Shown: in pieces, positions 7,417-18,284 of the stretch | Layout: each line of letters begins with the position of its first letter | Position numbering within the stretch: the stretch's first letter is position 1 | From: Pusillimonas sp. UBA6240 | GTDB lineage: Bacteria > Pseudomonadota > Gammaproteobacteria > Burkholderiales > Burkholderiaceae_B | Direction of reading: 5' to 3' | Length of the DNA: 28,171 nt | Assembly: GCA_002441445.1 (NCBI GenBank) | Contig: DJWC01000114.1 | Span: 1 to 28,171, forward strand | The notes under the pieces: generated by a model | What the model was told of the DNA's origin: nothing | The model's input: the letters and a program-made list of their open reading frames with translations, nothing else | Database searches by the model: none | Translations under genes and position numbers: made by a program

Positions 7417-8366
7417 GGCCGCTCTCCGGCATGCCGGCCGGCATCCAGCGAACGTATGTATTCGATGATGGCCATGATTTCCTCTTCGTTCAATTGACCT
7501 TTGAAAGAAGGCATGATGGTGTCGAAGCCGGCTACGATCTGCTTCTGGGGTTCCAGTATCGAATCGCGGATATACGTTTCATCCGCGGTGATCGTGCCGC
7601 CGTCGGCAAGATGGACGCGGCGTCCGGGCAGCCCGGCCAGCTCGGGGGCATGCACCGTAGAGGCCGCAGCGTGGCAGCCTATGCAGCCATGCTGGCGAAA
7701 CAAGGCATAGCCGCGCTGGGCGACACCCGGGTGCCGAGCGCCTTCATCCCGCCAACGCGCGTAGGCTTCCGGCGGCATCGCAATAATCCGCCCGATCATG
7801 GCCGAATGATCGGTGCCGCAATATTCGGCGCAGAGCAAGGGATATTCTCCGGCGCGGTCGGCCTCGAACCACAGGACGCTGTAGCGGCCGGGCACCACGT
7901 CGCGCTTGTTGCGGAAGGCGGGCACGAAAAAGCTGTGTATGACGTCCTGTGAAGTCATGATCAGCTTGACCGGTGTGTTCAGGGGTACGTGGAGTTCATT
8001 GATTTCCCGCCGGCCGTTCGCATGTTCCGCCTTCCACATCCACTGGCGCGCCACCACGAATATCGGCATGGCGTCGTCCGGCGGCTGCGACTGGCGGACA
8101 TAGTCGTATGCCGCCCACACGAACAGGCCCAGGAACACCGTCAAAGGGGCGATCGTCCATGCCGCTTCCAGGCCTTTGGCATGGGTGGGAGGTTTCTCGC
8201 GATTGGCCTGCGACCCCTTGCGATAGCGATATGAAAAGACGGCGATCAGCACGATGAAGATGCCCGCCATGAAGGTCGAAAAGCCCACCAGCGTGAAGTA
8301 CAGGACATCGGCGCCGCGCGCGGCGGCCGACGCGGCCGGCGCAAGAACGGTCAGGCCCGCGCTCAT
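7413..8366 (-). CDS. ctaC: Cytochrome c oxidase subunit II with fused cytochrome c domain (caa3 type)
   Basis: A 317-residue subunit that takes electrons from the donor complex. Two membrane helices (about residues 20-45 and 70-90) precede the periplasmic cupredoxin domain with the CuA ligands His144, Cys179, Cys183, His187 and Met190 in CAEYCGTDHSAM, and the aromatic block RQWMWK. A C-terminal cytochrome c domain follows, with CIGCH at 228-232 and a distal methionine likely in TIMPSFKG. The chosen ATG (8364-8366) has AAAGGAG seven bases upstream and overlaps the SCO stop by 4 nt; the longer reading would start inside the SCO gene. The fused haem makes this a caa3 oxidase, able to accept electrons directly from alternative complex III. 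Confidence 0.95.
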   Translation of the reverse strand: MSAGLTVLAPAASAAARGADVLYFTLVGFSTFMAGIFIVLIAVFSYRYRKGSQANREKPPTHAKGLEAAWTIAPLTVFLGLFVWAAYDYVRQSQPPDDAMPIFVVARQWMWKAEHANGRREINELHVPLNTPVKLIMTSQDVIHSFFVPAFRNKRDVVPGRYSVLWFEADRAGEYPLLCAEYCGTDHSAMIGRIIAMPPEAYARWRDEGARHPGVAQRGYALFRQHGCIGCHAAASTVHAPELAGLPGRRVHLADGGTITADETYIRDSILEPQKQIVAGFDTIMPSFKGQLNEEEIMAIIEYIRSLDAGRHAGERP

Positions 8367-9187
8367 GATCCGGCTCCTTTGCGCCGCCGCAGCATCCACA
8401 CGCCGCCGGCGAGGAGCAAGACGCTGGCCAAGCCCGCGAACCGCAGCAAAGTGATCACGGCCCAGCTATAGCGTCCCTGCACGGGATCGTAATGGCTGCA
8501 CAACAACAGGATGCGTTCGGAGACCGGGCCGATGCGATTGCCCGAGGCTTCGATCAATGCCAGCCTGACATCGCGCCGCTCGAATCTCAGGCCGGTGAAA
8601 TAGCGTGAAATATGCCCATCCGGCGTGGCGATCAGGAACCCGGCGGGATGGTCATACTGGCCGCTGGCATCGTCATAGCGATAATCGAATCCGGCGGCGC
8701 GGGCCAGCCGCGCGATATTGCCCTGCGATCCGGTCAGAAGATGCAGCGTGTCCGTACCGGCGCCGGCGCCGAGATAGGCGGCGTGTTTGCGGGCCGCATC
8801 TTCCGGCGTCTCGCCGGGGTCTATGCCCACGCCCACGATGGCATGGGGCAGGTCTACGCCTTGCACGCTCTGCAGCACGCCGTCCATGACGGTGCTGCAC
8901 AGCCGCGGGCAATGGTAATAGCCGAAAACCATCACTACCGGCATCTTGCCGAAGAACTCGCGCAGGATGCGGCTGCGCCCGCTTTCGTCGGTGAACATCA
9001 GGTCCAAGGGCAGTGCCTGGCCCCGCTGCTGGCGAAAGGCCGCTGCGGGTCCGGTATCAGCGCCATCTGGCGTTACGTGGGCGGTCGCCGCTCCGGCGGC
9101 GGACGCGGGCGCCAGGGGCTCCGTCGATGCGGCGGCGCCGGGCAGGATCATGAGCGCGGCGGCCAGGCCGCATGCCGTCCATGTCAT
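8363..9187 (-). CDS. SCO1/SenC/PrrC-type copper chaperone
   Basis: A 274-residue thioredoxin-fold protein that helps load copper into the CuA site of subunit II. After an N-terminal hydrophobic export segment (about residues 6-20) and an Ala-rich linker, the thioredoxin-like domain carries the copper ligands Cys93 and Cys97 (CPRLC) and His180 (YDHPAGF). A C-terminal hydrophobic helix (about residues 245-268) followed by RRRK should anchor it to the membrane, which differs from SCO proteins anchored only at the N-terminus. Its ATG overlaps the stop of the gene before it by 4 nt (9184-9187), and its stop overlaps ctaC. A longer in-frame reading into the previous gene was rejected because of this junction. 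Confidence 0.92.
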   Translation of the reverse strand: MTWTACGLAAALMILPGAAASTEPLAPASAAGAATAHVTPDGADTGPAAAFRQQRGQALPLDLMFTDESGRSRILREFFGKMPVVMVFGYYHCPRLCSTVMDGVLQSVQGVDLPHAIVGVGIDPGETPEDAARKHAAYLGAGAGTDTLHLLTGSQGNIARLARAAGFDYRYDDASGQYDHPAGFLIATPDGHISRYFTGLRFERRDVRLALIEASGNRIGPVSERILLLCSHYDPVQGRYSWAVITLLRFAGLASVLLLAGGVWMLRRRKGAGS

Positions 9188-9567
9188 GGTTTTTCCTTCC
9201 CTGCGGAGACGGCGTTTTCCTGCGCCAGCGCTTCCATGGCGGCCTCGACCGGAATGCGCGCGATGCCGTTGCGCCGGTCCACCCAGGCATAGCTTTCGGC
9301 AATGCGCTGCTTCTCCTTCAGGTAGGCGGCCAGCTCGGGTTGCGGCGCCGCCTCCAGTTCGGGCGCGGGAAAAGGCCCGACATGCAGCGCCGCGCTGTCG
9401 GGGTTTTCCATGTTCCATAAATGCCTCAAGCCTTGTGCCGCCGCCAGAACCAACAACAGGGCGGCCGCAAGCAGGGCCAGTAGCGGCAGTACCCGCGATA
9501 GCGGTACATTGCCTTGTTCCGGCGCTCGAGCGTCCCGACTCATCAGGGGTGCATGCCTGTCATCCAT
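9184..9567 (-). CDS. Small membrane-anchored protein of the ACIII-oxidase operon, function unknown
   Basis: A 127-residue protein with a polar N-terminus, one strong membrane helix (about residues 23-48) and a periplasmic-facing tail rich in Glu, Pro and Ala. Near its end is a distinctive block, YAWVDRRNGIARIPVEAAME. From memory, short proteins with a W-V-D-R...RIP.E.AME motif recur beside SCO and caa3 genes in other ACIII clusters, where they are annotated as hypothetical. No cofactor motif is present. Its start overlaps the actF stop by 8 nt and its stop overlaps the SCO start by 4 nt, so it is tightly coupled to both. A role in assembling the oxidase or tethering it to ACIII is a guess. 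An internal ATG at 9543 is an alternative start. Confidence 0.8.
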   Translation of the reverse strand: MDDRHAPLMSRDARAPEQGNVPLSRVLPLLALLAAALLLVLAAAQGLRHLWNMENPDSAALHVGPFPAPELEAAPQPELAAYLKEKQRIAESYAWVDRRNGIARIPVEAAMEALAQENAVSAGKEKP

Positions 9568-10615
9568 CGCTTGCGCCTCCCGGCCATATCAGTGCAGCCA
9601 TGCCCGCCATCGCCAGAGGAGCCATCCAGATCACTTGCCATCCAGGCTGATCCACCGAAGGCAGGACGAGCCATACGGATTCCGCGTAGCCCATCAGGCA
9701 CAGGCCCGCCGACAGCTTCCGCAGCCGCCCGGCATTTTGCTTGAAGGCGCGAAACAGCAGGAGCAGCAGGGGTATGAAAAAGCCGGCGACCGGCAGCAGC
9801 ACCGCCAGCCACACCCAGCCGGTTTGCAAACGCGGAACATACCAGGCGATTTCATGGGGCAGGTTCTCGGCCCATATGATCAGGAACTGGACAAAAGCCA
9901 GGTAGGCCCACATCAGCACATACATCAGCAGCAAGTTGCCCAAGTCCCGCCCCCGTTGGGGCGGCAAGGGCGCCGTGCCGATGCCGCGCCACATGGCGTA
10001 TGCAAAAGCGAACTTCATCTGCATGACGATCAGCAGCAGACCAAAGCCGCTGGCATACCATTCCGGCAGCAAAGACATCAGCAGGTCGACGCCGGCCAGG
10101 CTGACGCTCAGGCCGTAAGCCAGCAGGGCCAAGGCGCTCAGGCCTTTTCTCGGTGGGTCCCTGCTTGCGGCCAGCGCCGACAAAGCCGTCCATACCGCGC
10201 CGTAGACCAGCAGGCGCAGGTCGAAGAACCAGGGCGTCAGCCACAGCGCCTTGAAGCCGGATGCGGAGGACTCGGGATGCCAGCCGGGTTCGCCCCAAGG
10301 GTAGAGCGCCCACGGGGAAAGCAGGAGCGGCAGCATCAGCAGGAGCAGCAAAGGCATGCGTCGCGCGCAGGCCTGCCAGACGGGACGCAAGGGCTGCGCC
10401 CAGGCGCCGCCGGTGATGCCATGCATCCACAGATTGGCTTGGCCGCCCAGTATCACACTGGCGCAGGTCCACCAGGCGATCAGCCACGCGGCGAAGAAAG
10501 CGCGCGCGTCCAGGCTGGCGCCGAGAGCGGCCAAGGCGAGCGCCGCCATGCCGGTCAGCATGCGGCGGGCCGAGGAATCGCCAGTGCCGCGTGGCATGAT
10601 CCTGGAAGCATCCAT
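9560..10615 (-). CDS. actF: Alternative complex III subunit ActF (integral membrane)
   Basis: A 351-residue protein with about nine or ten predicted membrane helices and very few soluble parts. Landmarks fitting ActF include the early block LGGQANLWMHGITGGAW, the middle SLAGVDLLMSLLPEWYASGF, and FLIIWAENLPHEIAWY with the acidic residues usual for this subunit. In characterised alternative complex III, ActF is one of the two large membrane subunits, lacks cofactors, and is proposed to take part in proton translocation. The gene lies 41 bases after actE and overlaps the next gene by 8 nt. The start at 10615 has only a modest ribosome binding site (GGGGCAAG). The family call rests on hydrophobic pattern, a few motifs and its place in the operon. 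Confidence 0.85.
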   Translation of the reverse strand: MDASRIMPRGTGDSSARRMLTGMAALALAALGASLDARAFFAAWLIAWWTCASVILGGQANLWMHGITGGAWAQPLRPVWQACARRMPLLLLLMLPLLLSPWALYPWGEPGWHPESSASGFKALWLTPWFFDLRLLVYGAVWTALSALAASRDPPRKGLSALALLAYGLSVSLAGVDLLMSLLPEWYASGFGLLLIVMQMKFAFAYAMWRGIGTAPLPPQRGRDLGNLLLMYVLMWAYLAFVQFLIIWAENLPHEIAWYVPRLQTGWVWLAVLLPVAGFFIPLLLLLFRAFKQNAGRLRKLSAGLCLMGYAESVWLVLPSVDQPGWQVIWMAPLAMAGMAALIWPGGASDG

Positions 10616-10656
10616 TTCTTGCCCCTAGCGGCGCAACGCTCGGAAAAGCGGCGGGA

Positions 10657-11304
10657 TCATGGTTCATCCGCCTTGAGCGGCGCCGCGGGCTGACCGCCCA
10701 GCGCGGCCCGCGCGCGGGCCGAAATCGGCGCGGGCAGTTCATCCAATTTGGCGTACTGGCTAAGCTGCAAGGCGCGCACGAAAGCCACGATGGCCCAGCG
10801 GTCCGCCGGCGGTATGCGGTCCGCATAAGGCGCCATGGCGCCATAGCCCTGCGAGATCACGTCATAGATATACCGGTCGGGCGCGGCGCGCAGGCGTGCA
10901 ATGTGATAGGACGGCGGCGCCGGGAAGCCGCGGCGCACGATGCGGCCATCGCCGTCACCCACTGGGCTGTGGCAGGGCAGGCAGTAAATGCCGTAGCGTT
11001 CCTTGCCGCGCGCCAGCAGTTGTCCGTCTACGGGATAAGGCTGCGTGCCCGCGGCATCGTCCTGAAGCCCGCGGATAGTTTCTTCATTGCCTTGGCGTCC
11101 GCTCGATGAGCCGGCGCGGGCGCCGCTCGCATAGGCTTGCGTGCCCGCGGGCGGGGTACGCATGGAGGCGCCATCCTCGAATAGCGGGTTGGCGCTATAG
11201 GCCTGGTCGCGAGGCTGGTCATACATGTTCTTCATCATGCGCTCGCAAGAAGCCAGCGGCAGCGATGCAAGAAGAATGAGAGCCAGCCGTGTCATGCGCT
11301 TCAT
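10657..11304 (-). CDS. actE: Alternative complex III subunit ActE, monohaem cytochrome c lipoprotein
   Basis: A 215-residue protein beginning MKRMTRLALILLASLPLASC, a lipoprotein signal with Cys20 as the acylated residue. A short disordered Ser/Gly/Thr-rich linker follows, then one class I cytochrome c domain with the haem motif CLPCH at 108-112 and a later methionine in GYGAMAPYADRI as probable sixth ligand. This fits ActE, the monohaem cytochrome thought to pass electrons to the oxidase. The ATG at 11302-11304 overlaps the actD stop by 4 nt; the longer in-frame reading upstream lacks a signal peptide and covers actD. The C-terminal tail after the haem domain is Ala/Pro-rich. Confidence 0.92.
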   Translation of the reverse strand: MKRMTRLALILLASLPLASCERMMKNMYDQPRDQAYSANPLFEDGASMRTPPAGTQAYASGARAGSSSGRQGNEETIRGLQDDAAGTQPYPVDGQLLARGKERYGIYCLPCHSPVGDGDGRIVRRGFPAPPSYHIARLRAAPDRYIYDVISQGYGAMAPYADRIPPADRWAIVAFVRALQLSQYAKLDELPAPISARARAALGGQPAAPLKADEP

Positions 11305-11834
11305 TCGCGCACCTCCACCACCGTGTGGGCGCCCAGTTCCATCAGCTTCTTGCTCATTGTTTCGAAGCTGTGTTCCGCCGCATCCGCGCGTATGCAAAGA
11401 AAGTATTGGTCGCGCGTGGCGAGGTTGAAGTGCGCGGCATTGAATATGGGATGGTACAGGCGCGGCAGGCCATTGGCCACCAGCATGCTGGCCACCGCCG
11501 CCAGCGCGGCGCCCAGAATCGCCAGTTCGAATGCGGCGGGGATGAACATGGGCCAGCTATTCAGGGGGCGGCCGCCGATATTCACCGGGTAGGAGACGAC
11601 GGCGGCATACCACTGCATCAGGAATCCGCCCAGGCCGCCGAGCACGCCGCCCGCCAGCGTCGCCGCCGGCACGATGTTGCGTTTCAGGCCCAAGGCTGCG
11701 GACAGCCCCTCGACCGCATAAGGGGTATAGGCCTCGAGCTGCATAGCGGGCGATTCCCGCCGTAATTGGCGGATGGCTTGCAGCAGGGCATCGGGCGTGG
11801 CGAACTGGCCCAGCGTTCCGTATTGGGAATTCAT
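11301..11834 (-). CDS. actD: Alternative complex III subunit ActD (DUF3341)
   Basis: A 177-residue protein of the DUF3341 family. An N-terminal soluble part (residues 1-55) contains TPYAVEGLSAALGL. Two adjacent membrane helices (about 56-80 and 95-125) follow, linked by PVNIGGRPLNSWPMFIPAAF, a strongly conserved block of the family. A C-terminal soluble part (HPIFNAAHFNLATRDQYFL) ends in a ferredoxin-like strand. In solved ACIII structures ActD binds no cofactor and packs beside ActB and ActC/ActF. It overlaps both neighbours by 4 nt (ATGA at 11831-11834 and at 11301-11304), so stoichiometric coupled translation is likely. Confidence 0.93.
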   Translation of the reverse strand: MNSQYGTLGQFATPDALLQAIRQLRRESPAMQLEAYTPYAVEGLSAALGLKRNIVPAATLAGGVLGGLGGFLMQWYAAVVSYPVNIGGRPLNSWPMFIPAAFELAILGAALAAVASMLVANGLPRLYHPIFNAAHFNLATRDQYFLCIRADAAEHSFETMSKKLMELGAHTVVEVRE

Positions 11835-13280
11835 CGTGCCTGGCCCTCCCCGCTGCGGGCTTCTTCGGCGGTTTCATGAACCAGGCCGCGCATCTCGGCC
11901 ATGGAGATCAGCGGCAGATAGCGCACGAACATCAAGAACAGCCAGACAAACAAGGCGATGGAGCCCAGCAGGAAAGTCCAGTCCCACAGGGTGGGGACGA
12001 ACACATCCCAGGACGAAGGCAGGAAGTCCCGGTGCAAGCTTTGCACCACGATCAGGAAACGCTCCATCCACATGCCCGCATTGATGACCAGGCTGACCGC
12101 CAGCAGCACGGGAACGCAGCGCCGCAGCCGCCGCCACCACAGGCATTGCGGCGCCAATACATTGCAGCCTATATAGGCCCAGTACACGGGCGCATACACG
12201 CCTGTGAATCTGTCCTGCGTCATGGCGATTTCATAAGGGTCGCCGCTGTAATAGGCGGTGAAGATCTCCGCCAGATAGCCGTAGGCCACAAACAGGCTGC
12301 AGGCCAGCATTACGCAGGCGGCCAGATCCAAATGGCGCAGGGTGATGAAGTCTTGCAATTGCAAATAATGGCGTATGGGAATGGCCAGCGTCACTACCAT
12401 GGCGAAGCCGGAAAACAGCGCCCCGGCGACAAAATAGGGCGGGAATATGGTGGAGTGATAGCCTGGTGTGTTGCCGATGGCGAAGTCCAGCGACACCACG
12501 GTGTGCACTGAAACGACCAGCGGCGTGGCCAGGCCGGCCAGCAGCAGATAGGCGGTTTCATAGCGGTCCCAGTGCCGCGCATCGCCGCGCCAGCCCAGCG
12601 CCAGCAGGCCATACAGCAATTGCCGGCTGCGCCGGCGGGCCTTGTCGCGCAGCGAAGCCAGGTCGGGAATCAGGCCCACATACCAGAACAGCAGCGATAC
12701 CAGCAGATAGGTGGCGATCGCGAAAATATCCCAGACCAGCGGGCTGCGCCATTGCGGCCATAGCTCCATGCGGTTGGGATAGGGCAGCAGCCAGTATGCG
12801 AACCAGGGCCGGCCCAGGTGCAATATGGGAAAGAGCCCCGCGATGCCGGCGGCAAACAGCGTCATGGCTTCCGCATAACGATTGATCGAGGTGCGCCAGC
12901 GCTGGCGCAGCAAGAGCAGGATTGCGGAAATAAAAGTGCCGGCGTGGCCTATGCCTATCCACCATACGAAGTTGCCCAGTGCAAAGCCCCAGGCGACCGG
13001 GATATTCACGCCGAACAGTCCCACGCCGCGCATGAACAGCCAGGTGCTGGCCGCAAGCAATATCAGCGCTCCGGAAAAAGAAACCAGCAATGCGCTGCGC
13101 CAGCGCCAATGCCTGTCCCAGCCGCTCAGCCAGCTGCCGCCACGGTTCAGGATCAGGCCCGCGATCTTGTCCGTCACGCCGGCATCGGTCCAGCCGCCCG
13201 CCAGCACCGGCACGGGCGCCGACACCTCGGGTCCGCCGCGGTCCGCCGCGTTCCGCGGGCCTGCGGGGATGGTCGGAGAC

Positions 13281-13288
<8 letters not shown>
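11831..13288 (-). CDS. actC: Alternative complex III subunit ActC (NrfD-like, quinol-site membrane subunit)
   Basis: A 485-residue integral membrane protein of the NrfD/PsrC family with about ten helices. Recognisable blocks are AWGFALGNFVWWIGIGHAGT (helix with the conserved His next to the proposed quinol pocket), HLGRPWFAYWLLPYPN, and LVVSVHTVVSLDFAIGNTPG, plus the late SLHRDFLPSSWDVFVPT. In characterised ACIII the quinol oxidation site lies in ActC next to the Fe-S clusters of ActB. Of two close ATGs, the one at 13288 is preferred because GGAGG sits six bases upstream; the one at 13294 has no spacing. The start overlaps the actB stop by 8 nt, and the stop overlaps actD by 4 nt. Confidence 0.95.
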
Positions 13289-16271
<2,983 letters not shown>

Positions 16272-16330
16272 GCCGCTTTCCTTTTCAAGGTTTCCCTTTT
16301 CATGATGGCAGTGTTTGGCATGAATAGCTC

Positions 16331-16981
16331 CTAGCGATGGCAGGTGGAGCAGTCGGTCAGGCGCTGTCTGTCTTCCAGCTTCAACATGCGCAACAGGTGA
16401 TCGCGTTCCGCGGCGTCGATGGGGGGCAGCGCATGCATGGATGTCGCCTTCTTGGGGTCGCCTACCCGGCGGAACGGATCGCGATGGCAGTCCAGACACC
16501 ATTGCATGTCCAGCGCTTCATGGCGCACCAGGACCGGCATCTGGTCGACCCGGCCGTGACAGCTCAGGCAGGACACGCCCTTGCCGATATGCACGCTGTG
16601 GTTGAAGAACACGAAATCGGGCAGGTCATAGACGCGATTCCAGCGTATCGGTTTGCCATCGCGCAGGCTGGCGTGCAAAGGCGCGAGCGCGGGCGCATCG
16701 CGGAACAGCTCGGCGTGGCAGCTCAGGCAGATGGAGGTCGACGGCATGCCGGCGGCGGCGGTCGTTTCCACCGAGGTATGGCAATAGCGGCAGTCTATGC
16801 CGTCATCGCCGACATGGTGCTTGTGGCTGAAGGGTATGGGCTGGTCCACGGCGACGCCTGCCTCCACGGGCGACGTGCTGCGCCAGACCATGCCGGCGAT
16901 CGTCAGCAGCAGCAATGCGACCGGTACAAGCAGGATCAGCTTGATCAGCAATATTTGCGACCGCTCGAGCAACTGCGCCAT
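16331..16981 (-). CDS. actA: Alternative complex III subunit ActA, pentahaem cytochrome c
   Basis: A 216-residue cytochrome with an N-terminal membrane anchor (about residues 10-33) and five CXXCH haem motifs: CRYCH 64-68, CLSCH 85-89, CLSCH 138-142, CLDCH 162-166 and CSTCH 211-215. The early block PFSHKHHVGDDGIDCRYCH is typical of ActA, as is the interior HSVHIGKGVSCLSCHGRVDQMP. The last motif is one residue from the C-terminus. In ACIII, ActA is the multihaem subunit that carries electrons away from ActB. Its ATG follows the stop of the dehydrogenase cytochrome gene by only 10 bases, linking the two modules. A 59-base gap separates it from actB. Confidence 0.96.
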   Translation of the reverse strand: MAQLLERSQILLIKLILLVPVALLLLTIAGMVWRSTSPVEAGVAVDQPIPFSHKHHVGDDGIDCRYCHTSVETTAAAGMPSTSICLSCHAELFRDAPALAPLHASLRDGKPIRWNRVYDLPDFVFFNHSVHIGKGVSCLSCHGRVDQMPVLVRHEALDMQWCLDCHRDPFRRVGDPKKATSMHALPPIDAAERDHLLRMLKLEDRQRLTDCSTCHR

Positions 16982-16991
16982 GGGTCCGCCT

Positions 16992-18272
16992 TCAATGTGA
17001 TGATTGCGTAATCAGTCGCTGATAACGCGGGCCGTATTCCTTCAGGGCCTTGCGCACGTCGCCGACCTGCCCGGGATCGACGGCGGCCGCCTGGTTGCCC
17101 CAGGCGTTGCGGATATAAGTCAGCACGTCCGCGACGTCCTGATCGCTGAGCTTCCAGTCGAATGCCGGCATCCCCAGGCCTGTGGGACGCAGCGGCGGGT
17201 TGGCCATGCGGTCGCCGCCCAGGACGACCTGTATCAAGGTCTGTGGTTTCGCGGCCTGGATGGGGGCGCTGCCGGCCAGCGGCGGGAAGGTGTTTTTCTG
17301 CCCCTTGCCGTCGGCCATGTGGCAGCCCATGCATTGATCCACGTACAAAGCCTTGCCGCGATCCATGACAGTGCCTGGGACATCCCGCGGCTGGGATTCA
17401 TCGATTTGCTGCGCCGGGATGTCCTTCAAATAAGTGGCTATCGCGGTCAGGTCGGCATCGCTCAGGTGCTGGGTGGAGTTCATGACCACTTCGGTCATGG
17501 GGCCGGCGCTGGCAGTGTCATCGTTGGCGCCGGTCTTCAAATAATCCACGATGTCCTGGATGCTCCATCCGCCCAGGCCGTCGCGCGGATGTCCGGTCAG
17601 GCTGGGCGCATACCAGGATTCGCCCGCGTCGCCGCCCTGCAGCGCCTTGTCGTCTTGCGCGGCGCCCAGCGCGTTGCGCGGCGTATGGCAGGCGGCGCAA
17701 TGGCCCGCGCCTTGCACCAGGTAGGCGCCCCGGTTCCAGACCTCGGATTTGCCGTCCACCGGCATATATTCACCCTTGTGAAAGAACAAGGCGTTCCACC
17801 CCGCGAGCAAGCTGCGCCAGCCCAAAGGCCATATCAGCGCGTTGGGCGGCCTCTGCGCGCGCACAGGCTCCAGGGTGTCCAGGTAGTCTTTCAGCGCATC
17901 CACGTCCTCGCGCGTCATCTTGGTAAAGGCGGGATAGGGGCAGGCCGGATAGATATGCTTGCCGTCGCGGCGTATGCCTTCGTGCATGGCCCGGTAGAAA
18001 TCGTCCTTGGACCATTTTCCTATGCCGGTTTCCAGGTCGGGCGTGATATTGGCGGAATAGATGGTTCCGAAAGGGGTCTCGACGGGATAACCGCCCGCGT
18101 AAGGCTTGCCGCCCTTGACCGTATGGCAGGAAATGCAGTCGGCCGCCTTGCTGATGTATCGGCCGCGCTGGATCTGGGTGAATTCCAGGCCCTGGGCCGC
18201 GGCTGCGCCGCTGGCGGCGACCAGGGCGGCCATGACGGCCGCGGACCATGAATGTTGTGCATGCGCTGACAT
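16992..18272 (-). CDS. Tri-haem cytochrome c subunit of a membrane-bound FAD dehydrogenase
   Basis: A 426-residue periplasmic cytochrome with an N-terminal signal peptide (cleavage expected after about residue 26, AAAAQG) and three class I haem domains: CISCH 46-50, CAACH 192-196 and CMGCH 314-318. The layout, including TPDLETGIGKWSKDDFYRAM and YMPVDGKSEVWNRGAYLVQG, is that of the cytochrome subunit of gluconate, fructose, sorbitol or alcohol dehydrogenases. Unlike many of those, it shows no strong C-terminal membrane helix; the end is SLIT-type soluble sequence (YQRLITQSSH). It lies 12 bases downstream of the flavin subunit and 10 bases upstream of actA. In relatives this subunit passes electrons to ubiquinone; here a direct hand-over to ACIII or the oxidase is possible. 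Confidence 0.92.
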   Translation of the reverse strand: MSAHAQHSWSAAVMAALVAASGAAAAQGLEFTQIQRGRYISKAADCISCHTVKGGKPYAGGYPVETPFGTIYSANITPDLETGIGKWSKDDFYRAMHEGIRRDGKHIYPACPYPAFTKMTREDVDALKDYLDTLEPVRAQRPPNALIWPLGWRSLLAGWNALFFHKGEYMPVDGKSEVWNRGAYLVQGAGHCAACHTPRNALGAAQDDKALQGGDAGESWYAPSLTGHPRDGLGGWSIQDIVDYLKTGANDDTASAGPMTEVVMNSTQHLSDADLTAIATYLKDIPAQQIDESQPRDVPGTVMDRGKALYVDQCMGCHMADGKGQKNTFPPLAGSAPIQAAKPQTLIQVVLGGDRMANPPLRPTGLGMPAFDWKLSDQDVADVLTYIRNAWGNQAAAVDPGQVGDVRKALKEYGPRYQRLITQSSH

Positions 18273-18284
18273 GGCTTCGTCCCC

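Noticed and set aside
17004..18251. A 415-codon plus-strand frame opposite the tri-haem cytochrome gene
   Set aside because: It mirrors the cytochrome gene almost exactly, lacks any family similarity, and the cytochrome has three haem motifs, a signal peptide and operon context.
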